Below are positions 12,561 through 23,654 of a DNA stretch of 64,000 bases, one piece after another. Location: the NCBI GenBank assembly GCA_949752745.1, contig OX457027.1, positions 85,361,936 through 85,425,935 on the forward strand, read 5' to 3'. Under the pieces are notes generated by a model. That model saw only the letters and a list, made by a program, of their open reading frames with translations, had not been told where the DNA came from and did not search any database. The position numbers and the translations under genes are program-made. Source of the DNA: Protula sp. h YS-2021. Taxonomy: Eukaryota > Annelida > Polychaeta > Sabellida > Serpulidae. The stretch's first letter is position 1; every line of letters starts with the position of its first letter.

Positions 12561-15270
12561 AATTCCCTATTTCATTGTCTGCGAACGTATTCATCGGCCG
12601 AAAAGGCAAAGAACTGTTGTTCAATTACGCCAAGTTTTTTTTTGCGATTCGCAGAACAAGTTGTAACAAATACTAACCTAAGAACAATTCAGACTAAAAT
12701 GAAAGGCAAAACGATTAAAATTTTGGGGAAGGGGGCAGTTCAAAGAGTGGCTTGAAAAAATTTAAATAATTAAATAAAAAACATATTTTGAAGAGAACTC
12801 CTTGGGAATATTCATAAAAAATTGAAAGCAGTCTGACGAAAATCTATTTCAAATGCTGCCATTTGACAGTTTTGATGAATTCACGAATAACATAATGATA
12901 TTACGAGTTAGAAGCTTTTTACTCCTTTCGATAACTGATTTTTGATGTAAAATTATATCATTAAAATTCTTTTATTTATTTATTTATTTAATAACTGATA
13001 TCATTTATTTATTTACTTATTTATGAAATGATGACTGAAGTGGAAGTTCATGAGAGGAAGCATCACAAGGCCTAAAATTCCCAGGTCAGTCCTTTCACAT
13101 CAAATTGGTAAGGTTGACGAACTAAAGGCAAGTTTCTGACAATTTTATAACAAGTTTCTAACACGTTTTGCAGTATTGTAATAAAGAATATATTACACAT
13201 AGTGGTTTCCTTATGCACGCGTATGCTGCAGATTTTGATAGTTATACCGTGAGGTTTTGCTATATTAAGCAATAACATATTCGAATCCATTCACCCTACT
13301 TTTTTATTGAATGTCAGTAAGTACACAATATACATAATTCATCAAAACAGTGGGCGATAACAGAATTTCCACAAATTTCACAAGCATTTTACAAACATCA
13401 CAACTTATTTCACAACCTGCAAAGAATAAAATGTGTTCGCTAATAATATGGCTTATCCTTTAAACATACTGCTAAGACTTCATAATTTGAAACTTCTAGT
13501 AATATTCCTTAAAACCTAAGAAATCTCAAAAAGGATGTCCGCGTGTTTTCAGTTGTTTTGAATGATGTGACGTCATATTGACACAATTCTTGAGAAATTT
13601 ATAGACCGTGTTTTATTGGACGTATCTGAAAAAAATAATAAATCCAGATAATATTTCGAAAATGTCCCAATAAAACACTTCAGATAATGTTTCGAGAATT
13701 AACATGGCTGCTGGAGCTTTGGTGCTTTTCTCTCTAGTAGATAGCAACCCAAATTGCGAATTGCTATTGTCAATAGTTGTATTTCTACTGTAAGTTGTCA
13801 TATGTAAGTTCTGAATCGATGTAAGTAAAGCAAAACTGTCACTTTTGGGCGATAATGGCGCGCAGGTGCGCAGAAAAGGATTATGGGAAGATTATCTGAA
13901 TGTAAAGCTCGATACACTTGAGAATGTTTCGAGACATTATCGAAAAAACAAGAAACATAAACTGATTTCCGAAACATTATCCTTGCCCAATAAAACGCAG
14001 GTATAGCAACTTTCTGAAGTAAACCACAAGTGTTTATCATGGTGTGACGAAACATTGGTAAGAAAATCGTCAAGGCCCTAACGAGCACAAACTTGCCAAA
14101 CTGACAATCAAATGGCTAGTTTTGACAGACCACTGACAAACTTTGACGAGGCCAAATTATGTGTGTGCATATTTGTTACATATTTATGTCTCCTCGACCG
14201 AAGGGAGACGTATGGTGGTTCTACGTTCTGTATATGTGTACGCGTGTGTCAGTCTGTTGTGAACAAAATGTGTGCAAGATTTCTCAGGAACGAAGAGTCG
14301 GATCTATTTCAAACTTTGATCTGTTTGTTCCTTTGGTTCCTATGTTATTCCCACTTCTAAACAATGTTTGCAAATAGGTATGCTTTGCTATATATTTCGG
14401 TCGTTTATTCCCTTTTTTGTTGGTTTACAGAAAATTCCTACGCTATTTGGCGTCGGAAGATGAAATTTGGCAAACAGATAGAGGATGATGAAACGTGAAA
14501 TCCGCATTGTTTAAAATTCGACCTTCAGAATCAAGGTCAAATTGAGATCAAAGTATTTTTTACCTTAGTGGCTTCCAGACAACTACCTTTAGAAGGTTCG
14601 ACATAGGAAGACGACGTTTTGCAAAGGTAGAAAGAGTAATTAGACCTCGATGAATCCGCAATTATTTTTTGCCTTGACCTCCGATGCTAAAATGCTGCTA
14701 AACCAACACAGCTCTTACGAAATCTTGAAAACTCCTTTTATCATACATGACACTTCATGGTCTATAAAAGGTGGCGTACAAACGTGAAATTTTTCATTTC
14801 GTGTTTTGCCACCGTCGCGTTATCACTTCAAGGATGCTTCACATGCAGCAGGATTAAGCTTTGTGCATATTTTACACCATTCAATACGCGAGATAACCCT
14901 TGATTCGTTTAAATGTTAGACACTACGTCTACCTATCCTTCCACTTTTAAATTTTGCGTAGTCGACACCCAACAGCCTTGCACACGCACCATATCGCCAA
15001 CGGGGGATAGACGTACTCCTGGAGACATAGTCAAGTTTTACCTATATATCCCAAAGCCCTTAGTATCACATGAATATAAAAAAGACTTTTTATGCGCTAT
15101 TATCTTTAAGCTGTAGATGCCTACTCCTGCAGATGTATTGTTATTGTTACGTGATATTACCCCCACATTAATAATGGGCAATGAAATGTAGCTGTACTTG
15201 AGTACAAAGCATTTAGAACCGCACCTGCAATTACATAGAAACGTCATTACAGTTCTATTTCATTTTTTAG
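12561..15270. other. Mostly non-coding, with degenerate repeats
   Basis: No host gene recognised. A repeat around 14180-14360 (GTCAGTCTGTTGTGAACAAAA, then GAAGAGTCGGATC) is shared with 62190-62300. From about 14430 to 14660 there is a degenerate repeat with TTTACAGAAAATTCC and GGAAGATGAAATTTGGCAAA, related to the one in reverse orientation near 31330-31415. Short frames have no recognisable domain. Confidence 0.5.
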
Positions 15271-15397
15271 ATTGTACTCCAAGGCATCGCCCAATGTGGT
15301 TTCCAAAACCAGTGCAAAAGCAAGACGCATATGCTTGTCGAGTCTTGGGCAAGTATTTTGGACGAAAAGACAACTTAAACTGTCACATTAGAAACAT
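15271..15397 (+). CDS. Possible internal exon with a degenerate C2H2 zinc finger
   Basis: The 127-bp segment has a strong acceptor (TCTATTTCATTTTTTAG) at its left edge and a donor (GTGAGC) at its right edge, and one open frame throughout (2 nt, 41 codons, 2 nt). It encodes a C2H2-finger-like stretch: YACRVLGKYFGRKDNLNCHI. The first Cys, the Phe, the Leu and the first His sit in register. The second Cys is replaced by Leu, and the last His would have to come from the next exon. No neighbouring exon was recognised on this strand. It may be a real exon of a zinc-finger gene extending beyond what I can see, a dead duplicate, or the finger of a transposon protein. Confidence 0.35.
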
Positions 15398-15529
15398 GTG
15401 AGCATTAACAAAAGTTATTTGAGTGTGGAATGACATGTTTAGGCATTAGTTCAAATATCATGATCAAAGAGGGGGAAATGCTCTTTAGATGATAAGCCAA
15501 TGCCGGCACCTAAAAGAATGAAAATTCAA

Positions 15530-15810
15530 CCTGGAAACTAGACCGATTTCGCCACCGAGTGACGAAATAAACGCTTAAAACACTCTAAACTTCCGATTTT
15601 TGACTCCAACGTGATCTTAAGATCAAGATCACCAAAAGTTATACGATACGAACATCGAAGAGGGTGTCGAGGTCGAAAATGAGGTCAAAACTGCTTTATC
15701 TCTTACCGTTTTGGAGATATAGTGCAATTTCCGGTTTGGCCTCGAAAGTTACCTTGAGATCAAGGTCACCGAAGGTTTATCATATGTACCGTTGAGAGAT
15801 TCGAAATTTG
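15530..15810 (+). repeat. Dispersed repeat related to the satellite family
   Basis: Begins with GGAAACTAGACCGATTTCGC and CACCGAGTGACGAAAT, a terminus also found at about 48308 (same orientation) and 57390 (inverted). It continues with AGGTCAAAACTGCTTTATCTC, TTACCGTTTTGGAGATATAG, CAATTTCCGG and GAGATCAAGGTCACCGAAG, the diverged satellite-type module. Confidence 0.65.
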
Positions 15811-17155
15811 TACCCAACCTAACATCCTAAAGGAGGTGAAGGTTTTGGGTCTGTTGTGATTTTTTTCTGGTTGGTCTTATCAAACACATAAATTGCACTT
15901 ACTTTGGGAGAGCAGTCATTCGTTATCCACTATAAAACTATGTGAAACACTCCTTTTCAAAGGACTAACAGCAACTTGTAATCGTATATGTCAAGTGAAT
16001 GAGCAGCAAAAATTTGAAAATTGAAAAAAAAAACAACAATTTGTTCTCTTTGTAATGAAAAGCGCACTGCCAGCTGTTCGTAAAAAACTACGTAAGTACT
16101 ATTCAGCGACCTCTGTAAAAGCAGTTAGCAGTAGCTGACACTTAGCCTTCCAGTATCGTCCAGTCACAAGCGAGTATGCCCTATGCTTATGCAAACACTC
16201 ACAGACAGTAATGCTGTGCTAAGGATGACCCTGAAGACTAAGTATTCAGGATGAGCATTCGGGGGGATACAGGGTTGGGCGTTTTACCAGGGCACTGGGT
16301 GGTTAAAAGTTATTTTTAACCGTCAATTCGTATACAACTAAGCTGTCTGCATATTGTGTATCAAAATCCTGCTTCAAAACCGACCCGGAAAACGAAACGG
16401 AAAATGACGACATTATGATGTCATGCGCTAAAACATAACGTTAACACGATGTCCTTTGGCAAAAAAGTAGTATCATAACGTATTTTGCTCGAAATCTCTA
16501 GGTCCAGCTGTTTTCAAGATATTCAACTTTGAAATATCCGTGACGTCACAAGGCGTTGAGGACGTCATAGGTCTATAAAAAAATTTTTTCACCAGTTCAC
16601 ATAGTCAACTATAAGTGTGCCTAGCTCAAGCCGTTTCGGAGATGTTTGGAAACCGAAACAAAAATTTCGGCTGAAAAAAAGAAAACAACTAAAAAAAAAA
16701 GAAAAAAGAGATACTTTTAGTACTTTAAACCCACACATTCCACACCTAGTAAAAACAAATACGTTTGAAAAGTTTAGTTTTCAAGCGTTCAATACTAGGT
16801 CGTAAGTAAAGTGCAGTGCCAAAATTTAACACCACAAAACCATATACAAAGCAACTCTAAAAGGCCTGGAATAAGACATACTAAAGCCCTAAACTACATT
16901 TTCGGGCTTTAATAGACTGTACGAACCAACGAATTTGACTTTCTCATTCAAATGCCATTAAAGAAGAAATGAATGTTTACATTCAGTCGTTTCTTGAGCA
17001 GTTTTGAGCGAGTACTGTAATCGTTTGAATAGGTCGTTTGAGTTTCATATCATACACGTGAAGTTACGGAGCCGCTAATAGCATTCATCTAGAGGCATTT
17101 GTGAAAGAAAAACTGTGCATCATTGCCATAAAGAACTCAGATCGCCTTTGTTGTG
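15811..17155. other. Non-coding stretch, no gene recognised
   Basis: No supportable gene or RNA. Short frames show no domain. The right part may include degraded 5' sequence of the polymerase relic that follows. Confidence 0.5.
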
Positions 17156-18270
17156 TAAGAGCTCAGGTCAAAGCTTAAGAAAACTGGACTTGGCAATTGC
17201 ACATACAAGACATATTACAGATGTGTTAATTCTGACCCGAAAATTGACATAAAACTGCACAAGAAAGATAACATATGTGGAGAAGTTTACTCTAAAACTT
17301 GTTAAAACACTTGACTGCTACATGAAAACCGTCGATGAAGGTGACAATGATGGCACAGAACCAAAGTTCATCTTTTTTTATTTTGAGTATACCCAAGACG
17401 GCGTATTCCAATGCGAAAAGGGTTTTCTTGAAGATTCAATTATTAAGAAGTGCCAAAAAGGGCAAACATCAGTGTGGGTCTTACGAATGTGTGTGCTGCC
17501 AACAAGGTGCAAACCATGCCTAGACACAACCGTTTCTAGTTCAAGTAAATGCAAAAAGTGTCACCCTTACGAAGTCATGTTCTCTGGCGAAAAGACAACT
17601 GAAAACTTCTGCACATGGCTTTCTTCGTCGCAAAACAAACTTGCCAGTCACCTGCCACAATTTTCAGGGGTATGATTCATAGCCAGTTTTCTCTGTGAGC
17701 TGAGCAGAGATGGAATGAAATGTCAAGACAGAAATGTTCCTGGCCTGCTTTCAGCAAAACAAAACCTTTATACTTCTAAGAAGAGTTACTCCAGTGCTGT
17801 AGATCAGGTGTAAATATTTTCAGGGTATGTTTACGATGTTAAAAACTTTTTTCGACATGACCGGTGGTTGTGATCCGCTTGAAAAATCGACAACGAATCG
17901 CTCAGTATGTATGCAGGTCTTCCGCAAAAATTTGCTCAAAAAAACTGAAAGTGTTACACCCGCACAAGGCTATTGTGAAAAGCATAATAAGTTAGTCAAA
18001 ACAATGTGGTATATGAAGTATCTAGAACATTCCGAAGGAATCAAAATACGATGTGCTTACAATGGCGCAGAACAGAAAGTAGGCACATATACAGTATGGA
18101 GATTATGAAACAGAAAGCGGTGCAAAGGGTTGCTTTAGAGTTTGGTGGTATTCGGCACGAACGTCTGAAATGCTATGGACGAAAAGAGAGCTGGCGATGA
18201 AGACATCAAATCATTCATTGGCAGCATCGATATTGCAAAAAAAACTATTGACTACAGCAGAATCAGTCAG
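17156..18270 (+). pseudogene. Decayed type-B DNA polymerase, N-terminal half (Polinton-like)
   Basis: Remains of a protein-primed family B DNA polymerase of the kind carried by Polinton/Maverick transposons. The frame at 17277-17675 has the exonuclease I region (KFIFFYFEYTQDG; the expected first acidic residue is Tyr, the Glu is kept), then cysteine pairs in the zinc-binding-like insert (CKPCLDTTVSSSSKCKKC) and FSGEKTTENFCTWL. A second frame at 17827-18108 carries FFDMTGGCDPLEKSTTNRSV, CMQVFRKNLLKK and KYLEHSEGIKIRCAYNGAEQ, typical of the segment between the exonuclease and palm domains. Frameshifts and stops separate the blocks, and no palm motif was found. The family call rests on my recognition of these blocks. 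It is certainly non-functional. Partner genes (integrase, ATPase, capsid) were not found next to it. Confidence 0.7.
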
Positions 18271-18584
18271 TCAAAACTTTTAGCGCACCGACACTTGACA
18301 TGCACATATTACTCTGTTCAAATATAATATATTATCGTGGATTCGCAATGAATAAGATTTCTAACACATTAAGACGAGTTTTGTAGCAAAAAATAAACTC
18401 TTTAAAATTACACTTCTCTTATAATACTTCATTCTAACGACAGTGGGTGGGAGGGGTATTGAGAGAACTTTCAGACAAACTTGCCGGTCCAGGGATGCTG
18501 TATTAAGTTAAATATTGGTATGGGCTCGATGGGAGAAACAGTTTGAAAACCTTAGGCGTTTGGACAGGGTACGGACACTGAAGA
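18271..18584. other. Short spacer between two relics
   Basis: No gene. It includes TTAGCGCACCG (about 18280), also present at 58529 in a different repeat. Confidence 0.4.
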
Positions 18585-20096
18585 ATAGGTTAACTACAAT
18601 CAGACAGACGGTGACGAGGGCAAGCGGAGTAATAATCAGCAGAACATGATGCTCGAACTACGTTCAATGCAGTTCGCCACGATGAAATTTTGCGGCTTGG
18701 GCTTGTATCTGTAGGGTTTGGGCTGCAGCTGCTAAAGCAAAGTATCTCTTGGTAATATGCACAGTCCAACACACTATGCCTACATATGACCGAAAGAAAC
18801 GGCCACAGGAAAGTTAAAATTTTGAGAAACCCTCATGCTTTATGATGCGCGAAGTCTGCCAGAAACAGGTAAGAGTTAGATTCGTCTGCTCAGAAATGAC
18901 TAAGATATTGCCTTTATCCAAGATAAACAATCTTAGGATGCTAGCATTCTGATGAAAAAGAATATCGCATTTTTCGAAGGCAATATCCAACTGATTGAAA
19001 AACAAGGCAGATGCACATGATGGGAAAGTCGATAGAATTAAAGCTTTGGGGGTTGCACGCTGTAAAAGCTCGTCTCAATCTCTCATCTCAATGTAAAACT
19101 TGCCACCTAGGGATACTGCTATATAAGTGCTGATGCCTGTAAGTAAAGTCACAGCGTTAGCACATAATACATTAACATGATGCTGCCTTACGGGTGGTGG
19201 ATAAACAGTACTTCTATAAAGAACGAATAGGATTCTACGGACTTCAAAGGCAATTGCATATGTAGAGGAGTTCCTCATCTCTCGAGATGTGCACACTAGA
19301 CATTTTATAATACTGACTGATATCAGCGTAGACTAATCCAAGGTCTGGGTATTTCCTTCTTAAATTCTCCGCAACGTTATTTAAAATGCCATGAAGGGTT
19401 TCTACTGACACAAGATCTGTAGATAATACACATGTTTGTAGTTACTCGAGAGCTTGAATGAATTTATGGGCTTCCATGTCTAACTGATTCAACAAAGGTA
19501 ACTGAATAGACACTTTCTGCAATATGATGTGCACGAAATTGCTGAACCTATGTTAATGGACTGTTGAATTGTTATGATGTGTTTAATACATTTTCAGCAT
19601 TGTAGGACGTACTTAAGCCAAATAGGGACCATCTCTCCCACGACGTCCAACAGTCCACATTTACTCGATTTTGATAAGAACCGATGGTGAGGTTCTGGAT
19701 AGCGAGTTGGTGTTTTTGAAAGTAACCCTGGAGTTGTGTTGTTCTATTGATAAATAACTGGAAGAGCAAGTCAGACTTGTAGCATATTTCCCTGGGATCC
19801 GAGGAGCTGGTCACGCATAGATGCTAATTAAAGGACAAGGATGGTAAATTTAAATATGGAATTTGGACAGCAAAAGTATGAGCTCAGTAGTTACAGTGGC
19901 TATGGTAGTAACCACGTCGATGAAAGACGAGGCCGAAGTGAAGTAGGGCTTTTGCTTCTTGCTTGGCTTCCGTTTGCCATTTGATCATCAGTACAGCTAA
20001 TGCAAAGCCGGCAGCAACATTGTCATCTTCTGAAATTACTAAGTGAAATATTATGTATTTACAAAGAGATTGGTCATTTGTACTAATTAACCGCAC
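18585..20096 (-). pseudogene. Env-like membrane glycoprotein relic (tentative)
   Basis: A chain of minus-strand frames (20096-19884, 19814-19572, 19296-19075, 19005-18814, 18772-18590) looks like one broken protein. The frames ending at 19075 and starting at 19005 are in the same phase, separated by one stop. Visible features are candidate N-glycosylation sites (INRTT, QNAS, TNLT), scattered cysteines (FEKCDIL, NLTLTCFW) and, near the end at about 18655-18585, a strongly hydrophobic segment LLIITPLALVTVCLIVV. A cysteine-containing ectodomain followed by a C-terminal membrane anchor fits a retroviral/errantiviral-type envelope or other fusogen. It lies just downstream of the Gypsy pol relic on the same strand, the expected place for env. 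It could instead belong to the neighbouring polymerase element. No specific family was identified. Confidence 0.35.
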
Positions 20097-20099
20097 TAA

Positions 20100-20665
20100 A
20101 GGTTAAATAATAAAACCCAACACTGGATCAATTTTTTAAAAGAGAATTCCTCATAAACAAGGTAGAATATCATTATCTAAGAAAATACGTCAAAGTATGG
20201 GCTCAAGAGGTATGAGTTCAGCAATATCTCATCGGAGGGGTAACCCTAGTCTAACTACGGCTCAAGGTTTCCATCTATAAGGTACTTTCCGAAACTGGTC
20301 GCGATTTCTTATACCCTGTACCCATGTCCTCCTGAATTGCCCTGTCTGGTCTAAGCGACCTCAACACGCAGCACATATCCCAACTACGCTTTCTACATTT
20401 TAGGTAAATTGATTGCAGCTTTGTATCTATGGGTTTGTACGCAGTTATGCGTCTATTAGTATAAGTTGTAACCGCGGTACTGATTGCTAACTCTTCATTA
20501 CATAAAACATGCAATACAAAAATAAAATAATGGCACAGAGAACGTAGAAAGTGTTCTGCTCAGTGAAATTCACTACCCTTCGACGTTTCTTCTTTCGTGC
20601 TTTGTTTTGGTATTTTTGTGAAGGGAAACTGGGTTATGTTCCAGATGGTAAAGGGTTGCTTTGTG
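20100..20665. other. Spacer between chromodomain and env-like relic
   Basis: A minus-strand frame at 20514-20275 has no recognisable motif. Probably degraded retroelement sequence. Confidence 0.4.
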
Positions 20666-20669
20666 AGTT

Positions 20670-20909
20670 TTATCCAGCTACCCAGCTGTTGTGGTAGGTG
20701 CTTTTCCCTTTCCATTTCAGAGGGTATTCTTTACCTCCTTTCTTCGATGATCGATACGCAAGTATCCTTTCTACTTCCACTAGCGAACTGTCGTCGGAGT
20801 CCACCTTGTCTGGTGTTGTGTCTTTTCCAGCTGAGATAGTCAATTCAGTCTCTTCCTGACTTGAAGCATTGACTTGAAGTGGGGCAACACCACTTTCTAC
20901 TTCTGTCAT
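20670..20909 (-). pseudogene. Integrase C-terminal chromodomain remnant
   Basis: An 80-codon frame beginning with an acidic Ser/Thr-rich linker and ending in a chromodomain: EVERILAYRSSKKGGKEYPL then KWKGKSTYHNSWV. The tyrosine and tryptophans of the methyl-lysine-binding fold are present. In chromovirus-type elements this module guides integration to chromatin. It is truncated right after SWV. Confidence 0.75.
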
Positions 20910-20987
20910 CGAGGAACTGGATCTTGTACTTCAGGAGTTTCCTCCAGGCATGCATCGGGATTGAAGCATTTCTTCAATCTGTTGAAG

Positions 20988-21069
20988 GGGGCGGGTAGCT
21001 CAGTTCGTAGAGCGCTGGTCTTCAGATATAGGGTGTATAGCCTTTGCGGATTCGAATTCTGATCGTGCC
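20988..21069 (+). repeat. tRNA-derived SINE head or tRNA pseudogene
   Basis: GGGTAGCTCAGTTCGTAGAGCGCTGG is a good tRNA D-arm with an internal A box, and GCGGATTCGAATTCTGATC 30 bases on resembles the T-arm B box. The acceptor ends do not pair convincingly and the anticodon arm is degraded, so this is not a working tRNA. It lies inside the Gypsy relic, in the gap where the integrase core is missing. Confidence 0.55.
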
Positions 21070-21099
21070 TATTAGCTGTGCACTTAATTATAATCCCCC

Positions 21100-21420
21100 T
21101 AGGGATTCAAACTGGAATGGCCTGGACGCTATTCAATTTTCTTATCCAACGTCGAGAGAAAGCTGTCAATGCGGGCGAGACGACCATGAATCGGTTTGCT
21201 GTTTTCAAGATGTTGAAGTATTCTATGATCCGTGTGGAAGGTAACTGGGTTGAACTGGATGTACGGCAGAAATTGCTTTGCGGGGTAGAAGACAGCTCTA
21301 AGCTCAAGGTCTGTAACCGACCATTTCTTCTCGTGTTTGAACAACCACTGTACCATGGAACGCGTTTATGTCTTCTCCGTTGTGGGTCTGAGTCTATGTT
21401 AACATAGCTGATAACCAATC
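21100..21420 (-). pseudogene. Retrotransposon RNase H remnant
   Basis: The frame 21356-21129 reads WLFKHEKKWSVTDLELRAVF and FHTDHRILQHLENSK, the paired motifs of Gypsy-type RNase H, then GRLARIDSFLSTLDKKIE. A second frame over the same bases is a shadow. Part of the Gypsy relic; not functional. Confidence 0.75.
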
Positions 21421-23654
21421 GTAGGAGGCGTCCATGTATACGGTAAAAGGCTTAGAGAACTCCATTGAAACGGGAGTTTTCTTGAGCAAATGGTACAGGT
21501 GTACCATGGTAGGAGCCTACCATTCTTTACCATCGCCTGAGTTCTTTCTGGTTCTTTGATGCTGGCTGTTCACTGATAACTCTCGGGTTTAGAGATCACC
21601 CGTCGGCTGACAGAAAGTAACCCAGAAAATGTGTCTGTTTCTGTACAAAGCAGGACTTTTCCGGCTTCACTTCGAGGTTGGCCTTTATAAGCCTCTGCAA
21701 GAATGTCCCTGAGTAGATAATTCATCATTGTAGCAGAGACAAATTTCATATTGAATTTCATCAAAACGAGCTCCATAAGTCGCGTGTACGATGCCCATTG
21801 GCAAGCGTTTGAAGCAATACTAACCTTCAAATGTGAATGCAGTTGCCAGCTTTGATTTCACGTCTATGACCTGTTGGAAAATCCTTGGATGAGGTCGATC
21901 GTAGAAAAGACTTGAGGAGTGTCCGTACCCAAACGATCCATTGTACTGTCTAGCCGTGGAAGACGGCCACGGTCAGGAATGGTTACCTCACTGACGGCTT
22001 TAAAGTCGACACGCACTCTGGTTTGGGTCATCTGCGGATTTGCTTTGATTGTTAACTATAACCAAAGAGGAACGCCATGGTGAGATGCATTCGTCGATGA
22101 CATCTTGTTCCAGCAGCATCTGGATGTGCTTCTTGGCTTGATCTGTTGCTCTTGGGCCCTATCTATAGGACTTCTTACACACCGGCCTGGCATCACGTTT
22201 GATATCCATTGAGTGTGTCACTAGATTACACTTCCCCAGCTCTACGTCCAGTAAGAAAGCTTCTGCATTATTGGCGAGGGCATCCGGCAGCTTTTCTTTT
22301 TGCACTTTTGTTGCCTCACAATCACTCCGTTTTATCTGTTCTTCGATCTCCTTTCTGACGTATACAAATTCTGAAGACTTTGGTGCCTCTAGAGCGCCGG
22401 TTTGGATGTGTTTAACGGTTAAACTTTGCAGCTCGTTTTCAAATTCCCCTAATGGAACCAGATTGTCCTGTACCGCTTTTGGGTTAAAGATTGCGAATAG
22501 ACATGTTTTCAGGAATTGAGACTGGTCTTTTGTTGACGTTCATTACTCTTATCTGGGTTTTGCTGTCCTTGATTGCAGAAAGCGAGTTGGTCAGACAGAG
22601 CCCTTCAGATTTCAAGCTTGGATACGCTGATACAAACGCATCAACGGCATTTGGCACCTCAGTGACTGCTGTAAATGTGCTGCTGCCCATCGCCTTCTAC
22701 TTTTATCCGGACTGGTGTCTTGATGTTGTAGGTCTTTTATAAGCCTGAGCTGTCCTTTAGCGATGCCTATTAAGGCGTTGTTTTCTATCAAAACAATTGT
22801 CCGAGCACAAGAAATTAAAGTATCAGAAGTTAGGTAGTCTTTGTGTATAAGAAATTACATAGACTTCGACGAATTATAGACTTTTGCCTATGATGCACTG
22901 CACCGTGACCTGGCCTTTAAATGACATGTCCGCGCCCTCACCTGTCTTCACTGTCGGAAAAACCGGTGGTCTGAGTTCCATCTTCGTGGCTTTGGAAAGG
23001 CTTTTGAAGAGCGTGAAAATTTTGCAGGTTTACTGGAAGGCTACCTTGATGTGGGTGCCGTCAGAAAAGGATACTATTGGACACAGTTTTGCATCACCTG
23101 GAGATGTTGGTGTGGTGCCTGTGCCTGTGACGCAAGATCTGCACCTTGATGCAAGCTAGAGCCGTCACTGGCACTGTCGCTGGGATGGAGTGGTATAGTG
23201 TCCGGGATATCGGTTCCCGGAAGCTTGTACCGAAAACATTAGATGGTTCATTTTAGCGAGAGTTTTGCTTCCGGCCATAGCTGACGGCCATAGCCAAAGC
23301 GCACGCATAGCGACTGCGTGGCGTTTTCCAGCCGAGCTTATGCTGGAGCTGCATTCTCTGCATTTGCTGAGAGAACTGGACCATGACTTTTTGTATTGCG
23401 TCTGTGGTGACATTTTCTCCTTGACCGGGCTGCGTGGGCAGGCTTGTTTGTATAGCTCCTGGCTGAGACACCGCTGCTTTGGATCGTGTTCCGTGCGCTG
23501 GTGCTCTATAATGGATGCTTTCGTTGCTTAAAGGTAGGTTGGGCGTAGTGGTACTTGAGGCGGTTGCCTCCTGCTGTGCCCTGGCCTCATTGGTTCTAAT
23601 GGCAAAGATGTCGTGTTCAGAGCGATCAACCGTGCCATGCGTTTTTGTTGCCAT

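Larger units (their letters stand above)
20670..23654 (-). mobile_element. Decayed Gypsy-type LTR retrotransposon (gag-pol), chromodomain class
   Basis: Domains in the expected order on the minus strand: a gag-like N-terminal region (23654-23253, Met start, Gln/Ser/Thr-rich), a protease-like region (about 22970-22740, with GADMSFKGQVTVQ), reverse transcriptase (about 22200-21700, with RVDFKAVSEVTIPDRGRLPR and QVFSTIDLIQGF), RNase H (21356-21129, with KWSVTDLELRAV and FHTDHRILQHL) and a terminal chromodomain (20909-20670, with KEYPLKWKGKSTYHNSWV). There are many stops and frameshifts. Only about 190 bases lie between RNase H and chromodomain, so the zinc-binding and catalytic parts of the integrase are missing. 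No LTRs could be paired by eye. Confidence 0.8.

Noticed and set aside
21044..21407. Plus-strand frames across the RNase H region
   Set aside because: Antisense shadows of the retrotransposon RNase H frame.
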